A stretch of DNA of 64,000 nucleotides from the NCBI GenBank assembly GCA_019240215.1, contig JAFAYQ010000006.1, positions 1 to 64,000 of the forward strand, read 5' to 3'. The notes under the pieces are model-generated. The model worked only from the letters and a program-made list of their open reading frames with translations. It ran no database searches and was not told the origin of the DNA. The stretch comes from Actinomycetota bacterium. Its GTDB lineage: Bacteria; Actinomycetota; Actinomycetes; Streptosporangiales; Streptosporangiaceae. The position numbers were made by a program, and so were the translations under genes. Positions 8,824 through 18,893 of this stretch are shown here, piece by piece; position 1 is the stretch's first letter; each line of letters opens with the position of its first letter.

Positions 8824-9723
8824 TCAGCCGACGTACCGGCGGGCGGCCGAGCTTCGGCGCGGCGCGTCCAGCCGCTGGATCGAGGATTCGACCCGGGGCG
8901 GGACCGGCCGCCGCTCGCGCAGCACCCAGGGCAGCCCGCGGGCGGCGGCGGCGAACGCGGCCGCCGAGGTACGGTCGCGGGGCACCGTGGCGGCCAGTTC
9001 GGCGGTGCGCCGCAGGGCCGGCCCGGCCGGGCGGCGCAGCCAGGTGAACCAGAGCGTGTTGCGGATGCCGAGCAGTCGCCGGTGGGCCGGATCGCGGAGC
9101 GCCGACGCCTGGTGGTGCACGGTCGCGGCGGGCAGGTAGCACAGCCACCAGCCGCGGCTCGTCAGGTCGGCGCAGAGCAGCTCCTCCTCACCGCCGAGGA
9201 ACAGCCGGGGCGAGAAGCCACCGACGGCGCGGAACGCGTCGGCGCGCAGCACCGAGGCGCCCGCCATGATGCTGAGCAGCACCGGCCCGGGCAGGCCGGG
9301 ACGGCCCGGCAGCGGGGAATCGGCCAGCTCGGGGGTGATCGGGTCGTCGGTCCCGTCCGGCTCGACCACGATCCGGGCGGTGACCGTGGCGACGTCCGGG
9401 TGCGCGTCGAGAGCGTCGGCCGCCAGCGTCAGCGAACCCGGGTCCCACCAGGTGTCGTCATCGCAGAACGCCACGTAGGGGGTGGTGACCCGGCGCAGGG
9501 CGAGGTTGCGGCCGACCGCCCCGAGGTTGGCGCGGGCGGCGATCAGCTGGACGTCCGGGTGCCGCCAGCGCACCGCGGCGGCGGTGCCGTCGGCCGAGCC
9601 GTTGTCGACCACGATGACGGCCGGGTGCTCAGGCAGCGCGGCCAGCTGGTCCAGCGTGCGGGCCAGCTCGGCCCGGCGGTTGCGGGTGATGATGGCGACG
9701 GTGACGCGCGGGTCAGTTCCCAT
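8824..9723 (-). CDS. Family 2 glycosyltransferase (tandem paralogue A)
   Basis: A 299-residue GT2 with VTVAIITRNRR, the VVDNGSADGT nucleotide-binding motif, a metal-binding CDDDTWW motif and GGEEELL as the probable catalytic acidic segment. No membrane helix is evident, so it is likely a soluble or peripheral cytoplasmic enzyme that adds one sugar to an envelope glycan. Its start overlaps the end of the upstream paralogue by 11 nt. The first 100 residues align almost without gaps with that paralogue, which shows a tandem duplication. The C-terminus is arginine-rich. Confidence 0.85.
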   Translation of the reverse strand: MGTDPRVTVAIITRNRRAELARTLDQLAALPEHPAVIVVDNGSADGTAAAVRWRHPDVQLIAARANLGAVGRNLALRRVTTPYVAFCDDDTWWDPGSLTLAADALDAHPDVATVTARIVVEPDGTDDPITPELADSPLPGRPGLPGPVLLSIMAGASVLRADAFRAVGGFSPRLFLGGEEELLCADLTSRGWWLCYLPAATVHHQASALRDPAHRRLLGIRNTLWFTWLRRPAGPALRRTAELAATVPRDRTSAAAFAAAARGLPWVLRERRPVPPRVESSIQRLDAPRRSSAARRYVG

Positions 9724-10597
9724 CGGCGTGCTCCAGCAGCTGGATGTCGGCTTCGACCGAGTCGGGCAGGGGGCGCCGCCGCGGCAGCGCGCGGGGCAGC
9801 GTGATCAGCGTCTCGGCCAGCGCCCGGGCGGCCAGCGGGTCCCGGCCCCGCCCGGCGGTCGCGGCCAGCTGGCCGGTATCGGCCAGGGCGTGCGCCAGCG
9901 GGCGCCGCAGCCAGCTGATCAGTGCGTGATTGCGCAGCTCCTGGACGCGGCGGCGACGTGGGTCGCGGGCCGCCGACGGCCAGTGGTGGACGACGATCTC
10001 CGGCTGGTAGCAGATCGGCCAGCCCCGCGCGGCCAGGTCGTAGGCCAGCAGTTCCTCCTCGCCGCCGATCCGCAGCAGCCGCGAGTAGCCGCCAACGGCC
10101 AGGAAGGCGTCCCGGCGGACGACGGCGGCACAGCCGAGGAAGCCGAGCAGGCGGGGGCCGGGCAGCCCGTCGCGGGACAGCGGGCTGGCGGCCAGCACGG
10201 CGTTGAGCGGGTCGGGGTCGTCCTGCTCGCCGACCATGGTGGCCCCGGCGACCAGGCCGACCTCCGGGTAGGCGTCCAGCACCTTCACGGCCTGGGTGAG
10301 CGCACCCGGCTCCCACCAGGAATCGTCGTCGCTCAGGGCCACGTACGGGGTCCGGGCCCGGCGGACGCCGAGGTTACGCCCGTAGGCACCCAGGTTGCGC
10401 TCCTGCCTGATCAGCTCCACCTGCGGGAACCCGGTGCGGACGGCGTCGGCGGTGCCGTCGGCCGAGCCGTTGTCGACCACCACGATCGGCGGCTGCTCCG
10501 GCAGCCCGGTCAGCTGCACCAGCGTGCGGCACAGGCCGGGCCGCCGATTGCGGGTGGCCACCACCACCGTCACCTGTCCGGTCAGCATGAGCTGCAC
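9713..10597 (-). CDS. Family 2 glycosyltransferase (tandem paralogue B)
   Basis: A 294-residue GT2 paralogous to its downstream neighbour: VTVVVATRNRR, VVDNGSADGT, LSDDDSWW and GGEEELLAYDL occupy matching positions. The start is either the ATG at 10597 or the ATG three codons later; both precede homology and neither has a strong ribosome site. It is transcribed divergently from the GT2-phosphatase fusion gene at 10665 with only 67 nt between, so the two directions probably share a promoter region. Role: sugar transfer in the glycan locus; donor and acceptor unknown. Confidence 0.84.
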   Translation of the reverse strand: MQLMLTGQVTVVVATRNRRPGLCRTLVQLTGLPEQPPIVVVDNGSADGTADAVRTGFPQVELIRQERNLGAYGRNLGVRRARTPYVALSDDDSWWEPGALTQAVKVLDAYPEVGLVAGATMVGEQDDPDPLNAVLAASPLSRDGLPGPRLLGFLGCAAVVRRDAFLAVGGYSRLLRIGGEEELLAYDLAARGWPICYQPEIVVHHWPSAARDPRRRRVQELRNHALISWLRRPLAHALADTGQLAATAGRGRDPLAARALAETLITLPRALPRRRPLPDSVEADIQLLEHADGN

Positions 10598-10664
10598 TGC
10601 TTGCCAGACCAGCCGTGGTCAAACAGCGTTTGTCCAAGCCGCCGCGGGGTAGCCAGCCACCTTC

Positions 10665-12206
10665 GTGACCAGTTACGTAGTGGTGATCCCGACGATCGGG
10701 CGGCCCTGCCTGCAGGTATGCCTGGACGCGCTGGCGGCGGCCGACGGTCCGCTACCGGATCAGGTGGTGCTGGCCGACGACCGCCGGGCCACTCCCGATC
10801 CGCTGCCGGTGACCGTGCCCGAACCGCTGGCCGGGCGGACCGAGGTGGTGACGCTGGAGGGCCGCGGGCCGGCGGCGGCCCGGAACGCGGGCTGGCGGGC
10901 GGCCCAGGCGGCCGACTGGGTGGCGTTCCTGGACGACGACGTACGGGTCGGGCCCCGGTGGCGGGCGGACCTGGCGGCCGACCTGGCCCGGCAGCCGGCC
11001 GACGTGGCCGGGGTGCAGGGCGTGATCGACGTGCCGTTGCCGCCGGACCGGCGGCCGACCGACTGGGAACGCGGGACGGCCGGCCTGGCCACCGCCCGCT
11101 GGATCACCGCCGACCTGGCCTACCGGCGCCGCGCGCTGCTGGCCGCGGGCGGGTTCGACGAACGGTTCCCGCGGGCGTTCCGGGAGGACGCCGACCTGGC
11201 GTTGCGCCTGCTGGACCTGGGCTGGTCGCTGCGCCCGGGCACCCGGCGGACCACCCACCCGGTCCGCCCGGCGTCCCGCTGGGCCAGCGTCAAGGCGCAG
11301 GCCGGCAACGCCGACGACGTGCTCATGAGCCGCCTGCACGGACGTGACTGGTACGAGCGGGCGCAGGCCGCTCCCGGGCGCCGCCGTGGGCACGCGGCGA
11401 CCACCGGACTGCTGGCTTCGACGGCGGTGAGTGGAGCACTGAGCGTACTCACCTCCGGCCCGGCCCGGACCAGGTACCGCCGGGCGGCCGTGCTGACCGG
11501 GGCGGCCTGGCTGGCCAGCTGGGCCGAGTTCACCGCTGCCCGGGTCCGGCCGGGACCGCGGACGGCCGCCGAGACCGGCACGATGGCGGTGACCAGCGCG
11601 ATCATCCCGCCGCTGGCCATCGGCCACTATTTGCGGGGGCAGTGGCGCCACCGGCGGGTGGCAGCCTGGCCGCTGCCGCCCGCGGCGGTGCTGTTCGACC
11701 GGGACGGCACGCTGGTCCGGGACGTGCCTTACAACGGCGACCCCGACCAGGTCGAGCCGATGCCCGGCGCGGCCGCGGTCACGGCCCGGCTGCGGGCGGC
11801 CGGGATCCGCCTCGGCGTGGTCACCAACCAGTCCGCGGTGGGCCGCGGCCTGATCACGGCCGCCCAGCTGGAGGCGGTGAACCGGCGGGTGGACGAGCGG
11901 CTGGGGCCGTTCGGCGGGTGGGCGATCTGCCCGCACGACCCGGCCGACGGCTGCGGCTGCCGCAAGCCCGCGCCGTTCCTGATCCGCAAGGCGGCGGCCG
12001 AGCTCGGGGTCGACGTGGCCGACTGCGTGGTGGTGGGTGACATCGGCGCCGACGTGGCGGCCGCGTACGCGGCGGGCGCCCGCGCCATCCTGGTGCCGAC
12101 CCCGGTGACCCGGCCGGAGGAGACGGCCGGTGTCCCCGTCGCCGCGGACCTGACCGAGGCGGCCGCGGCGCTGCTGGACGGCCGCCGCCTGCGCTGCTGG
12201 CGGTGA
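10665..12206 (+). CDS. GT2 glycosyltransferase fused to GmhB-like heptose-bisphosphate phosphatase
   Basis: The 513-residue protein has two enzymes. Residues 1 to about 230 form a GT2 domain (VVIPTIGRP, LADDRR, FLDDDVRV, REDADLALRLL). A hydrophobic, alanine-rich linker spans about 240-340. Residues about 343-505 form a HAD phosphatase of the HisB-N/GmhB type with FDRDGTLV (nucleophile Asp), TNQSAVGRG and the zinc motif CPHDPADGCGCRKP. GmhB removes the 7-phosphate of heptose 1,7-bisphosphate, matching the gmhA and hldE genes downstream. The GTG start at 10665 is chosen because homology begins at once. The fusion may couple precursor supply to transfer. Confidence 0.85.
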   Translation: MTSYVVVIPTIGRPCLQVCLDALAAADGPLPDQVVLADDRRATPDPLPVTVPEPLAGRTEVVTLEGRGPAAARNAGWRAAQAADWVAFLDDDVRVGPRWRADLAADLARQPADVAGVQGVIDVPLPPDRRPTDWERGTAGLATARWITADLAYRRRALLAAGGFDERFPRAFREDADLALRLLDLGWSLRPGTRRTTHPVRPASRWASVKAQAGNADDVLMSRLHGRDWYERAQAAPGRRRGHAATTGLLASTAVSGALSVLTSGPARTRYRRAAVLTGAAWLASWAEFTAARVRPGPRTAAETGTMAVTSAIIPPLAIGHYLRGQWRHRRVAAWPLPPAAVLFDRDGTLVRDVPYNGDPDQVEPMPGAAAVTARLRAAGIRLGVVTNQSAVGRGLITAAQLEAVNRRVDERLGPFGGWAICPHDPADGCGCRKPAPFLIRKAAAELGVDVADCVVVGDIGADVAAAYAAGARAILVPTPVTRPEETAGVPVAADLTEAAAALLDGRRLRCWR

Positions 12207-12424
12207 CCGAACCTGGTCGCCCACGGCGGTCAGACATTTTCAGAATCAATTACAGGCTGTAATTGACTGCAGGTGAAGCGGCCAGTGTCGATCTTTAGTG
12301 CGAAAGCGTCCAGCAGCACCATATGCAGGTTTTTTGGAGCTCTGTTTGACTGACCGGACCCCGGGTAGCGCTGCGTTCTGCAATTGACTGACGCGGACGA
12401 AGTCGGAAAAAGGGGGCTCCCGAA
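12207..12424 (+). promoter_or_regulatory. AT-rich leader/promoter region of the heptose glycan operon
   Basis: This 218-nt stretch is markedly more AT-rich than its surroundings and contains no convincing gene. It holds a perfect inverted repeat at 12246-12266 (10-nt arms TCAATTACAG / CTGTAATTGA around one G) and three TTGACTG-type words (near 12263, 12346 and 12379). It probably contains the promoter and a regulator site for the operon that starts at 12425. Promoter hexamers cannot be assigned with confidence. Confidence 0.5.
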
Positions 12425-13408
12425 GTGCCGGAAAACAGGCCCGTCTGGGCACGGGCGGTCGTCACCGGAGGCGCTGGCTTCCTCGGCCGCCACCTGTGCC
12501 GCCGCCTGCTGGCCGCGGGCACCGCGGTGGTGTGCGTGGACAACCTGCTCACCAGTTCCCGGGCCAACCTGACGGGGCTACGGACCGAGCCTGGATTCAG
12601 CTTTTCCCAGGCCGACGTGTCCGAGCGGCTCGACATCGACGGCGCCGTCGATCTGATCGTGCACCTGGCCTCGCCCGCCTCACCCATCGACTACCACCGG
12701 CATCCGCTGGCCACCCTGACCGCGGGCAGCGCCGGGACCCAGAACGCGCTGGACCTGGCGGCCCGGACCGGCGCCCGGTTCGTGCTCACCTCCACCTCCG
12801 AGGTGTACGGCGACCCGGCCGTCAGCCCGCAACCGGAGCACTACTGGGGCAACGTGAACCCGGTCGGCCCGCGCAGCGTCTACGACGAGGCCAAGCGGTT
12901 CGCCGAGGCGCTGACCATGGCTTACCGCCGGGCCGGGACGGTCGACACCGGGATCGTGCGGATCTTCAACACCTACGGGCCGGGCATGCGGCTGGACGAC
13001 GGCCGGATCGTGCCCACGTTCGCCTGCCAGGCGCTGCGCGGCGAGCCGCTGACCGTGACCGGCGACGGCAGCCAGACCCGGTCGCTGTGCCACGTGGACG
13101 ACACCGTGCGCGGCATCCTCGCGGTGGCCGCCAGCGACCGGCCGGGGCCGGTCAACATCGGCAACCCGGACGAGGCCAGCGTGCTGGAGATCGCCCAGCG
13201 GATCATCGCGCTGACCGGGTCGGCGTCCGGCATCAAGCACATCCCGTTCCCCGAGGACGACCCGATGACCCGCTGCCCGGACATCACGCTGGCCCGCCAG
13301 CAGCTCGGCTGGGAGCCGCGGATCGGCTGGCGAGACGGCCTGGCCGAGACGCTGAAGTGGTTCGCGGCCCAGCTCGGGCTGGCGTCCGGCCTGGAGGTGT
13401 CGGCCTGA
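12425..13408 (+). CDS. NAD-dependent epimerase/dehydratase, UDP-glucuronate decarboxylase-like
   Basis: A 327-residue extended SDR. It has the Rossmann motif [10 protein letters not shown], a SEVYGDP catalytic segment, YDEAK (the YxxxK pair) and the UXS-like [11 protein letters not shown] and NTYGPGM motifs. UXS enzymes convert UDP-glucuronate to UDP-xylose; related ones are dTDP-glucose 4,6-dehydratases. In a heptose cluster that lacks an obvious HldD it might act on an NDP-heptose instead, but that is inference. The GTG start at 12425 has no strong ribosome site. It is the first gene of a tightly coupled operon that runs to 21273. Confidence 0.82.
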   Translation: MPENRPVWARAVVTGGAGFLGRHLCRRLLAAGTAVVCVDNLLTSSRANLTGLRTEPGFSFSQADVSERLDIDGAVDLIVHLASPASPIDYHRHPLATLTAGSAGTQNALDLAARTGARFVLTSTSEVYGDPAVSPQPEHYWGNVNPVGPRSVYDEAKRFAEALTMAYRRAGTVDTGIVRIFNTYGPGMRLDDGRIVPTFACQALRGEPLTVTGDGSQTRSLCHVDDTVRGILAVAASDRPGPVNIGNPDEASVLEIAQRIIALTGSASGIKHIPFPEDDPMTRCPDITLARQQLGWEPRIGWRDGLAETLKWFAAQLGLASGLEVSA

Positions 13409-15060
13409 TGCGGGTACTCGGGATCAACGCGGTCTTCCACGACCCGGCGGCCGCGCTGATCGTGGACGGCCAGATCGTGGCGGCGGCCGAGGAGGAACGG
13501 TTCAGCCGCCGCAAGCACGGCAAGCGGCCGGTACCGTTCTCGGCCTGGGAACTGCCCGAGCTGTCGGCCGCCTGGTGTCTCCGGCAGGCGGGCCTGCGGC
13601 CGGAGGACCTGGACGCGGTCGCCTACTCCTACGACCCGGCCGACTGCCGGCCGGCCGGCGAGCTGGGCCTCGACGACCCGTGGGACTGGCTGCGGATCCG
13701 CTACGCGCAGGAGGCGCCGCAGTTCCTGGCCGAGGCGCTGCCGGGGCTGGACCCGGCCGCCGTGAAGTACGTGCGGCACCACGAGGCGCACGCCGCCTCG
13801 GCCGGCCTGGCCGCCCCGTTCACGGACGCCAGCGTGCTGGTCTGCGACGGGCGCGGCGAGGCGGCCTCGCACCTGGCCGGCCGTTACGCCGGCGGGCGGC
13901 TGGAGGTGCTGGCCAGCCAGCCGCTGCCGCACTCGCTGGGGCTGTTCTACGAACAGGCCACCGCCCACCTGGGCTTCCTGCACTCCAGCGACGAGTACAA
14001 GGTGATGGCGCTGGCGTCCTACGGCACGCCGCGGTTCGCGGGCGAGCTGGGCCGGCTGGTGTACGCCGACGGCGAGGGCGGCTTCCGGACCGAGCCGGTC
14101 GGCTGGGACGCCCTGGTCAAGCGCCGCCGGCCGGGCGAGCCGCTGGCGGCCGAGCACGCCGACCTGGCCGCCAGCGTGCAGCAGGTGACCGAGGACGTGC
14201 TGCTGGACCTGGTCCGGTGGCTGCACGGCCGGACCGGCGGCCGGGACCTGGCCATGGCGGGCGGGACCGCGCTGAACTGCGTGGCCAACTCGCGGCTGCA
14301 CGCCGAAGGCCCGTTCGACCGGATCTGGGTGCAGCCCGCGGCCGGCGACGCCGGTACCGCGCTGGGCGGGGCGCTGCAGCTGGCGGCCGCGGCCGGGGAG
14401 CTGGCCGGCCCGATGCCGGACGCCTACCTGGGCCGGGGCTGGACGGACGGCGAGCTGGAAGCGTGGCTGCGGACCGCGGCGGTTGCCTACGAGCGGCCCG
14501 CGCAGCTGGGTGACGCGGTCGCCGCCGCGCTGGCCGAGGACAAGATCGTGGCCTGGTTCCAGGGCCGCAGCGAGTACGGGCCGCGGGCGTTGGGCAGCCG
14601 GTCGCTGCTGGCGCACCCGGGCCGCAAGGAGAACCTGGACCGGCTCAACGCGGTCAAGGGCCGGGAGGAGTTCCGGCCGGTCGCCCCCATGGTGCTGGCC
14701 GAGGCGGCCGCCGAGATCTTCCACGGGCCGCTGCCCAGCCCGTACATGCTGTTCGTGCACTCGGTGGACCCGGCCTGGCGGGACCGGATCCCGGCCGTGG
14801 TGCACGTGGACGGGACCGCCCGGGTGCAGACGGTGGACCCCGCCACCCAGCCCGAGCTGGCCCGGATGCTGACCGGGTTCCAGGCCCGGACCGGGCTGCC
14901 GGTGGTCGTCAACACCAGCCTCAACACGGCCGGGCGGCCGATGGTGGACGATCCGCGGGACGCGCTCGAGTGCTTCGGCTCGGCCCCGGTGGACGTGCTG
15001 GCGATCGGGCCGTTCCTGGTCCGGCGGCCGGGCCCGGCGGCCCCGGCGGTGGTCTCGTGA
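13408..15060 (+). CDS. Carbamoyltransferase (NodU/CmcH family)
   Basis: This 550-residue protein has the N-terminal ASKHA/TsaD-like domain ([27 protein letters not shown], metal-binding HHEAHAAS) and the C-terminal domain with FQGRSEYGPRALGSRS and EFRPVAPMV. Family members use carbamoyl phosphate and ATP to carbamoylate sugar or antibiotic hydroxyls via carbamoyl-adenylate. The ATG overlaps the previous stop by 1 nt (TGATG). In this locus it probably carbamoylates a sugar residue of the heptose-containing product. It is full length. Confidence 0.92.
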   Translation: MRVLGINAVFHDPAAALIVDGQIVAAAEEERFSRRKHGKRPVPFSAWELPELSAAWCLRQAGLRPEDLDAVAYSYDPADCRPAGELGLDDPWDWLRIRYAQEAPQFLAEALPGLDPAAVKYVRHHEAHAASAGLAAPFTDASVLVCDGRGEAASHLAGRYAGGRLEVLASQPLPHSLGLFYEQATAHLGFLHSSDEYKVMALASYGTPRFAGELGRLVYADGEGGFRTEPVGWDALVKRRRPGEPLAAEHADLAASVQQVTEDVLLDLVRWLHGRTGGRDLAMAGGTALNCVANSRLHAEGPFDRIWVQPAAGDAGTALGGALQLAAAAGELAGPMPDAYLGRGWTDGELEAWLRTAAVAYERPAQLGDAVAAALAEDKIVAWFQGRSEYGPRALGSRSLLAHPGRKENLDRLNAVKGREEFRPVAPMVLAEAAAEIFHGPLPSPYMLFVHSVDPAWRDRIPAVVHVDGTARVQTVDPATQPELARMLTGFQARTGLPVVVNTSLNTAGRPMVDDPRDALECFGSAPVDVLAIGPFLVRRPGPAAPAVVS

Positions 15061-16088
15061 GGGTGCTGGTAGTGCGGCCGGACGGGCTGGGCGACGTACT
15101 GCTCACCGGTCCGGCGGTGCGGGCCATCGCCGCGGGCGGGGCGGCGGTGACGTTCCTGGCCGGGCCGGCCGGGGCGGAGGCGGCGGCGCTGCTGCCCGGG
15201 GTCGGCTCGGTGCTGACCGGCGAGCTGCCGTGGATCGCGCCGGAACCGGGGCCGTTCGCGGCCGACGCGGTGCGGTCGCTGGCGGGACTGGTGCGGGCGG
15301 CGCAGGCCGACGCGGCGGTCATCTTCACCTCGTTCCACCAGTCGGCGCTGCCGACCGCGCTGGTGCTGCGGATGGCCGGGGTGCCGTGGATCGCCGCGAT
15401 CAGCGAGGACTACCCGGGCGCGCTCCTGGACGTCCGCCATCGCGTCGACGACGACCAGCCCGAGGTGGAACGGAACCTGTCGCTGGCCCAGGCGGCTGGG
15501 TTCGCGCGGCCGGAGGGGGACGCGGGGCGGCTGGCCATCACCGCTGGGCGGGCCGGTACGACCGGCGCCCCGGACGGCCCGTACGTGGTGGTGCACGCGC
15601 GGGCGTCGGTGCCGGCCCGGGCGCCGTCGCCGGACCGGGTCACGGCCATGGCGGCCGCACTCGCCGCGGCCGGAAACCGGGTGGTGGTCACCGGTTCGGC
15701 CGCCGACGCGCCGGTCACCGCGGCCATCTGCGCGCGGACGCCGGGCGCGGTCGACCTGGGCGGCCGTACCAGCCTGCGGGCGCTGGCGGCGGTGCTGGCG
15801 GGGGCCGACGTGGTGGTGGCGCCCAACACCGGCGCGGCCCACCTGGCGGCGGCCGTCGGTACCCCGGTGGTGAGCCTGTTCGCGCCGGTCGTGCCCGCCG
15901 TCCGCTGGGCGCCCTACGGGGTCCCCAGCCGGCTGCTGGGGCAGCCCGGCGCGGGCTGCGCGGGGACGCGGGCGCGGGTCTGCCCGGTGCCCGGGCACCC
16001 GTGCCTGGACTCGATCGAGCCCGGCGAGGTGGTGGCCGCGGTCGCGGAGCTGGCCGGGACGCGGCGGCTGGCCGAGGTGGCGCGATGA
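15057..16088 (+). CDS. Family 9 glycosyltransferase (heptosyltransferase-like) 1
   Basis: The 343-residue protein begins VRVLVVRPDGLGDVLLTGPAV, split here from the continuing N-terminal Rossmann half, and has the GT9 donor-site segment PNTGAAHLAAAVGTPVVSLFAP. GT9 enzymes transfer heptose from ADP-heptose, mainly in lipopolysaccharide core assembly of Gram-negative bacteria. Its presence beside gmhA and hldE supports use of an ADP-heptose donor. The GTG start overlaps the carbamoyltransferase stop by 4 nt. Residues about 120-160 and a CAGTRARVCPVPGHPC cysteine pair near the C-terminus are features I cannot assign. Confidence 0.86.
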   Translation: MRVLVVRPDGLGDVLLTGPAVRAIAAGGAAVTFLAGPAGAEAAALLPGVGSVLTGELPWIAPEPGPFAADAVRSLAGLVRAAQADAAVIFTSFHQSALPTALVLRMAGVPWIAAISEDYPGALLDVRHRVDDDQPEVERNLSLAQAAGFARPEGDAGRLAITAGRAGTTGAPDGPYVVVHARASVPARAPSPDRVTAMAAALAAAGNRVVVTGSAADAPVTAAICARTPGAVDLGGRTSLRALAAVLAGADVVVAPNTGAAHLAAAVGTPVVSLFAPVVPAVRWAPYGVPSRLLGQPGAGCAGTRARVCPVPGHPCLDSIEPGEVVAAVAELAGTRRLAEVAR

Positions 16089-17044
16089 GGATCCTGATCT
16101 GGCATCTGCACGGGTCCTGGCTGACCAGCTTCGTGCAGGGGCCGCACGAGTACCTGGTACCGGTGACTCCCGACCGGGGGCCGTTCGGCCTGGGCCGGGC
16201 CCGGACCTGGGACTGGCCCGCCAGCGTGCGGGAGGTCGCGCCCGGCCAGCTGCGGGACGAGCGGGTGGACCTGGTGGTGCTGCAGCGCCCGGAGGAACTG
16301 GCGCTGGCGGCGGACTGGCTGGGCCGGACCCCGGGCCGGGACGTGCCTGCCGTCTACCTGGAGCACGACACCCCGCCCGGTACGGGGGCCCGGCATCCGC
16401 TGGCCGATGTTCCCGGCCTCGTGATCGTGCACGTCACCCACTTCAACGCGCTGTTCTGGGATTGCGGGCGGTCGCCGGTGACGGTGATCGAGCACGGCGT
16501 CATCGACCCGGGCGCGGCCTGGACCGGCGAGCTGGACCGGGCCGCGGTGGTGGTCAACGACCCGCTGACCCGGGGCCGGACCGTCGGCGCCGACCTGCTG
16601 CCCGGCTTCGCGGCGGCGGCCCCGCTGGACGTGTTCGGCATGCGGGTGGCCGGCCTGGCCCGGGCCCAGCGGCTGGACCCCGGGCGGTGCGGGGAGTACG
16701 ACGACCTGCCGCAGGCGCGGCTGCACGCCGAGCTGCCCCGGCGCCGGGTGTACGTGCACCCGTTCCGCTGGACGTCGCTGGGGTTGTCGCTGATCGAGGC
16801 GATGCTGCTGGCCATGCCGGTGGTCGTGCTGGCCACGACCGAGGCTCCGCGGGCGGTGCCGCCGGCGGCCGGGGCGATCTCCGCCGACCTGGCCGAGCTG
16901 CACGCGGCCGTCCGTCGGTTCATCCGCGACCCGGGGGCGGCGCGGGCGGCCGGGCTGGCGGCCCGCGAGGCGGCCTGCGCCCGGTACGGGCTGAAGCGGT
17001 TTCTGCACGACTGGGATGAGCTCTTGACGGAGGTGAGCACGTGA
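16085..17044 (+). CDS. GT-B glycosyltransferase (family 4-like)
   Basis: A 319-residue protein beginning [19 protein letters not shown]. The second half contains [25 protein letters not shown] (split), the acidic E-containing donor-binding motif of GT-B retaining transferases. The N-terminal half is shorter than in standard GT4 enzymes. It sits between a GT9 and a GT4 gene with 4-nt overlaps on both sides, so it belongs to the same assembly pathway. Donor and acceptor are unknown. Confidence 0.75.
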   Translation: MRILIWHLHGSWLTSFVQGPHEYLVPVTPDRGPFGLGRARTWDWPASVREVAPGQLRDERVDLVVLQRPEELALAADWLGRTPGRDVPAVYLEHDTPPGTGARHPLADVPGLVIVHVTHFNALFWDCGRSPVTVIEHGVIDPGAAWTGELDRAAVVVNDPLTRGRTVGADLLPGFAAAAPLDVFGMRVAGLARAQRLDPGRCGEYDDLPQARLHAELPRRRVYVHPFRWTSLGLSLIEAMLLAMPVVVLATTEAPRAVPPAAGAISADLAELHAAVRRFIRDPGAARAAGLAAREAACARYGLKRFLHDWDELLTEVST

Positions 17045-18288
17045 GAATCGCCATGGTGTCCGAGCACGCCGATCCGACCGCGACGCTGGGCGAAGCCGAC
17101 GCGGGCGGCCAGAACGTCCACGTGGGGGCGCTGGCCACGGCGCTGGCCGCGCGCGGCCACTCGGTGATCGTCTACACCCGGCTCACGGACCCGGCGGCGC
17201 CACAGACGGTCAGGCTGGCCGACGGGGTCACCGTGCACCGGCTCAAGGCCGGCCCGATCGCGCCGCTGGCCAAGGACGAGCTGCTGCCGCACATGCCCGA
17301 GCTGGGCCTGCGGCTGGCCCGGCGCTGGCGGGCCGACCCGCCCGACGTCGTCCACGCCCACTTCTGGATGTCCGGACTGGCCGCCCGGCGCGGCGTGGCC
17401 GGCCTGCACGTCCCGGTGGCGCAGACCTTTCACGCGCTCGGCGTGGTCAAGGCGCGGCACCAGGGCGCCGCCGACCCGAGCCCGGCGGGCCGGGTGGAGG
17501 CCGAACGGCGGATCGCGACCGACTGTGACCAGGTGATCGCCACCTGCGGCGACGAGGCCAGCGAGCTGGTCGCGCTGGGCGTGCCAGCCGGGCAGATCTC
17601 GGTGGTGCCGTGCGGGGTGGACGTGGCCGCGTTCACCCCGGATGGGGCCGCGGCCGGCCGGAACGGGCGGCCGCGGCTGCTCACGCTGGGGCGGCTGGTC
17701 GAGCGCAAAGGCGTGGCGACCGCGATCGCCGCACTGGCCGAGCTGCCGGAGGCGGAGCTGGTGGTGGCGGGCGGCCCGGACCCGGGCCAGCTGGCGGCCG
17801 ACCCGGAGTACCGGGCGCTACGTACGGCCGCGGAGCAGCAGGGGGTCGCCGACCGGGTGGTGTTCACCGGCGGGGTGGCCCGCGCCGACATCCCCGCCCT
17901 GATCCGCTCGGCCGCCGCCGTCGTCTGCGTGCCCTGGTACGAGCCGTTCGGCATCGTGCCGCTGGAGGCGATGGCCTGCGGCGTGCCGGTGGTGGCGAGC
18001 GCGGTCGGCGGGCTCACCGACACCGTGGTCGACCGGGCCACCGGCTGGCTGGTGCCGCCCCGCGACCCGGCCGCGCTGGCCCGGGCGCTGCGGGCGCTAC
18101 TGGCCGATCCGGCCCGCCGCGCGGCCATGGGCGCGGCCGGCCGGGACCGGGTCGAGCACTGGTACACCTGGCCGCGGGTGGCGGCCCAGACCGAAGCGGT
18201 CTACCAGCGGCTGGGCGCGGAGGCCGGGTTCGCGCGGCCCGGCCCCGAGGCGCTGGCCACCGGCGGATCGCTGACGGGAGCATCATGA
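17041..18288 (+). CDS. Family 4 glycosyltransferase
   Basis: A 415-residue GT4 enzyme with the acceptor-side loop [19 protein letters not shown], a HAHFWMSG segment and the donor-site motif [21 protein letters not shown] (E-x7-E). The layout resembles the sucrose-phosphate-synthase/MshA-like subgroup. The GTG start overlaps the previous stop by 4 nt and the gmhA ATG overlaps its own stop. It probably adds a hexose from a nucleotide-sugar donor to the growing glycan. Confidence 0.9.
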   Translation: MRIAMVSEHADPTATLGEADAGGQNVHVGALATALAARGHSVIVYTRLTDPAAPQTVRLADGVTVHRLKAGPIAPLAKDELLPHMPELGLRLARRWRADPPDVVHAHFWMSGLAARRGVAGLHVPVAQTFHALGVVKARHQGAADPSPAGRVEAERRIATDCDQVIATCGDEASELVALGVPAGQISVVPCGVDVAAFTPDGAAAGRNGRPRLLTLGRLVERKGVATAIAALAELPEAELVVAGGPDPGQLAADPEYRALRTAAEQQGVADRVVFTGGVARADIPALIRSAAAVVCVPWYEPFGIVPLEAMACGVPVVASAVGGLTDTVVDRATGWLVPPRDPAALARALRALLADPARRAAMGAAGRDRVEHWYTWPRVAAQTEAVYQRLGAEAGFARPGPEALATGGSLTGAS

Positions 18289-18893
18289 GCACCGGCTTTG
18301 AACTGGCACCGCAGCTGGCCCCCGAGCTCGACCGGCACGTCGAGCAGCTGGTGGAGGCGTTGCGCAGCCCGGCCACGGGGCTGGCCACCGCCCGGCGCTG
18401 GGGGCGGCGGCTGGCGGTGCCGCTGCTGGCCGGGCAGCGGCTGCTGGTGGCGGGCAACGGCGGCAGCGCGGCCGAGGCCCAGCACCTCACCGCCGAGCTG
18501 GTGGGCCGGTACGTGACCGAGCGGCCGCCGCTGTCGGCCATCGCCCTGCACGCGGAGACCTCCAGCCTGACCGCCATCGGCAACGACTACGGGGCCGCCG
18601 CGGCCTACGCCCGGCAGGTCGCCGCCCACGGCCGCGACGGTGACACGCTGCTGTTGCTGTCGACCAGCGGCCGCAGCGAGAACGTGCTGGCCGCCGCCGG
18701 CCAGGCCCGGTCCCAGGGCCTGACCGTGTGGGCGATGACCGGACCGGCCCCGAACCCGCTGGCCGCCGGGGCCGACGAGGCGCTCTGCGTGGCGGGGGCC
18801 GACACCTCGGTCGTCCAGGAGGTCCACCTGGTCGCCATCCACGCGCTGTGCGAAGCGCTGGACGCCGAGATCGCCACGGTGACGGCGCCGTGA
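18285..18893 (+). CDS. gmhA: Sedoheptulose-7-phosphate isomerase (GmhA-like)
   Basis: A 202-residue SIS-domain protein with [17 protein letters not shown] and [13 protein letters not shown], the substrate-binding loops of phosphoheptose isomerase, and a C-terminal [12 protein letters not shown] segment with the conserved Glu and His. It converts sedoheptulose 7-phosphate to D-glycero-D-manno-heptose 7-phosphate, the first committed step to ADP-heptose. It overlaps the GT4 gene and hldE by 4 nt each. The length is normal for the family. Confidence 0.9.
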   Translation: MSTGFELAPQLAPELDRHVEQLVEALRSPATGLATARRWGRRLAVPLLAGQRLLVAGNGGSAAEAQHLTAELVGRYVTERPPLSAIALHAETSSLTAIGNDYGAAAAYARQVAAHGRDGDTLLLLSTSGRSENVLAAAGQARSQGLTVWAMTGPAPNPLAAGADEALCVAGADTSVVQEVHLVAIHALCEALDAEIATVTAP

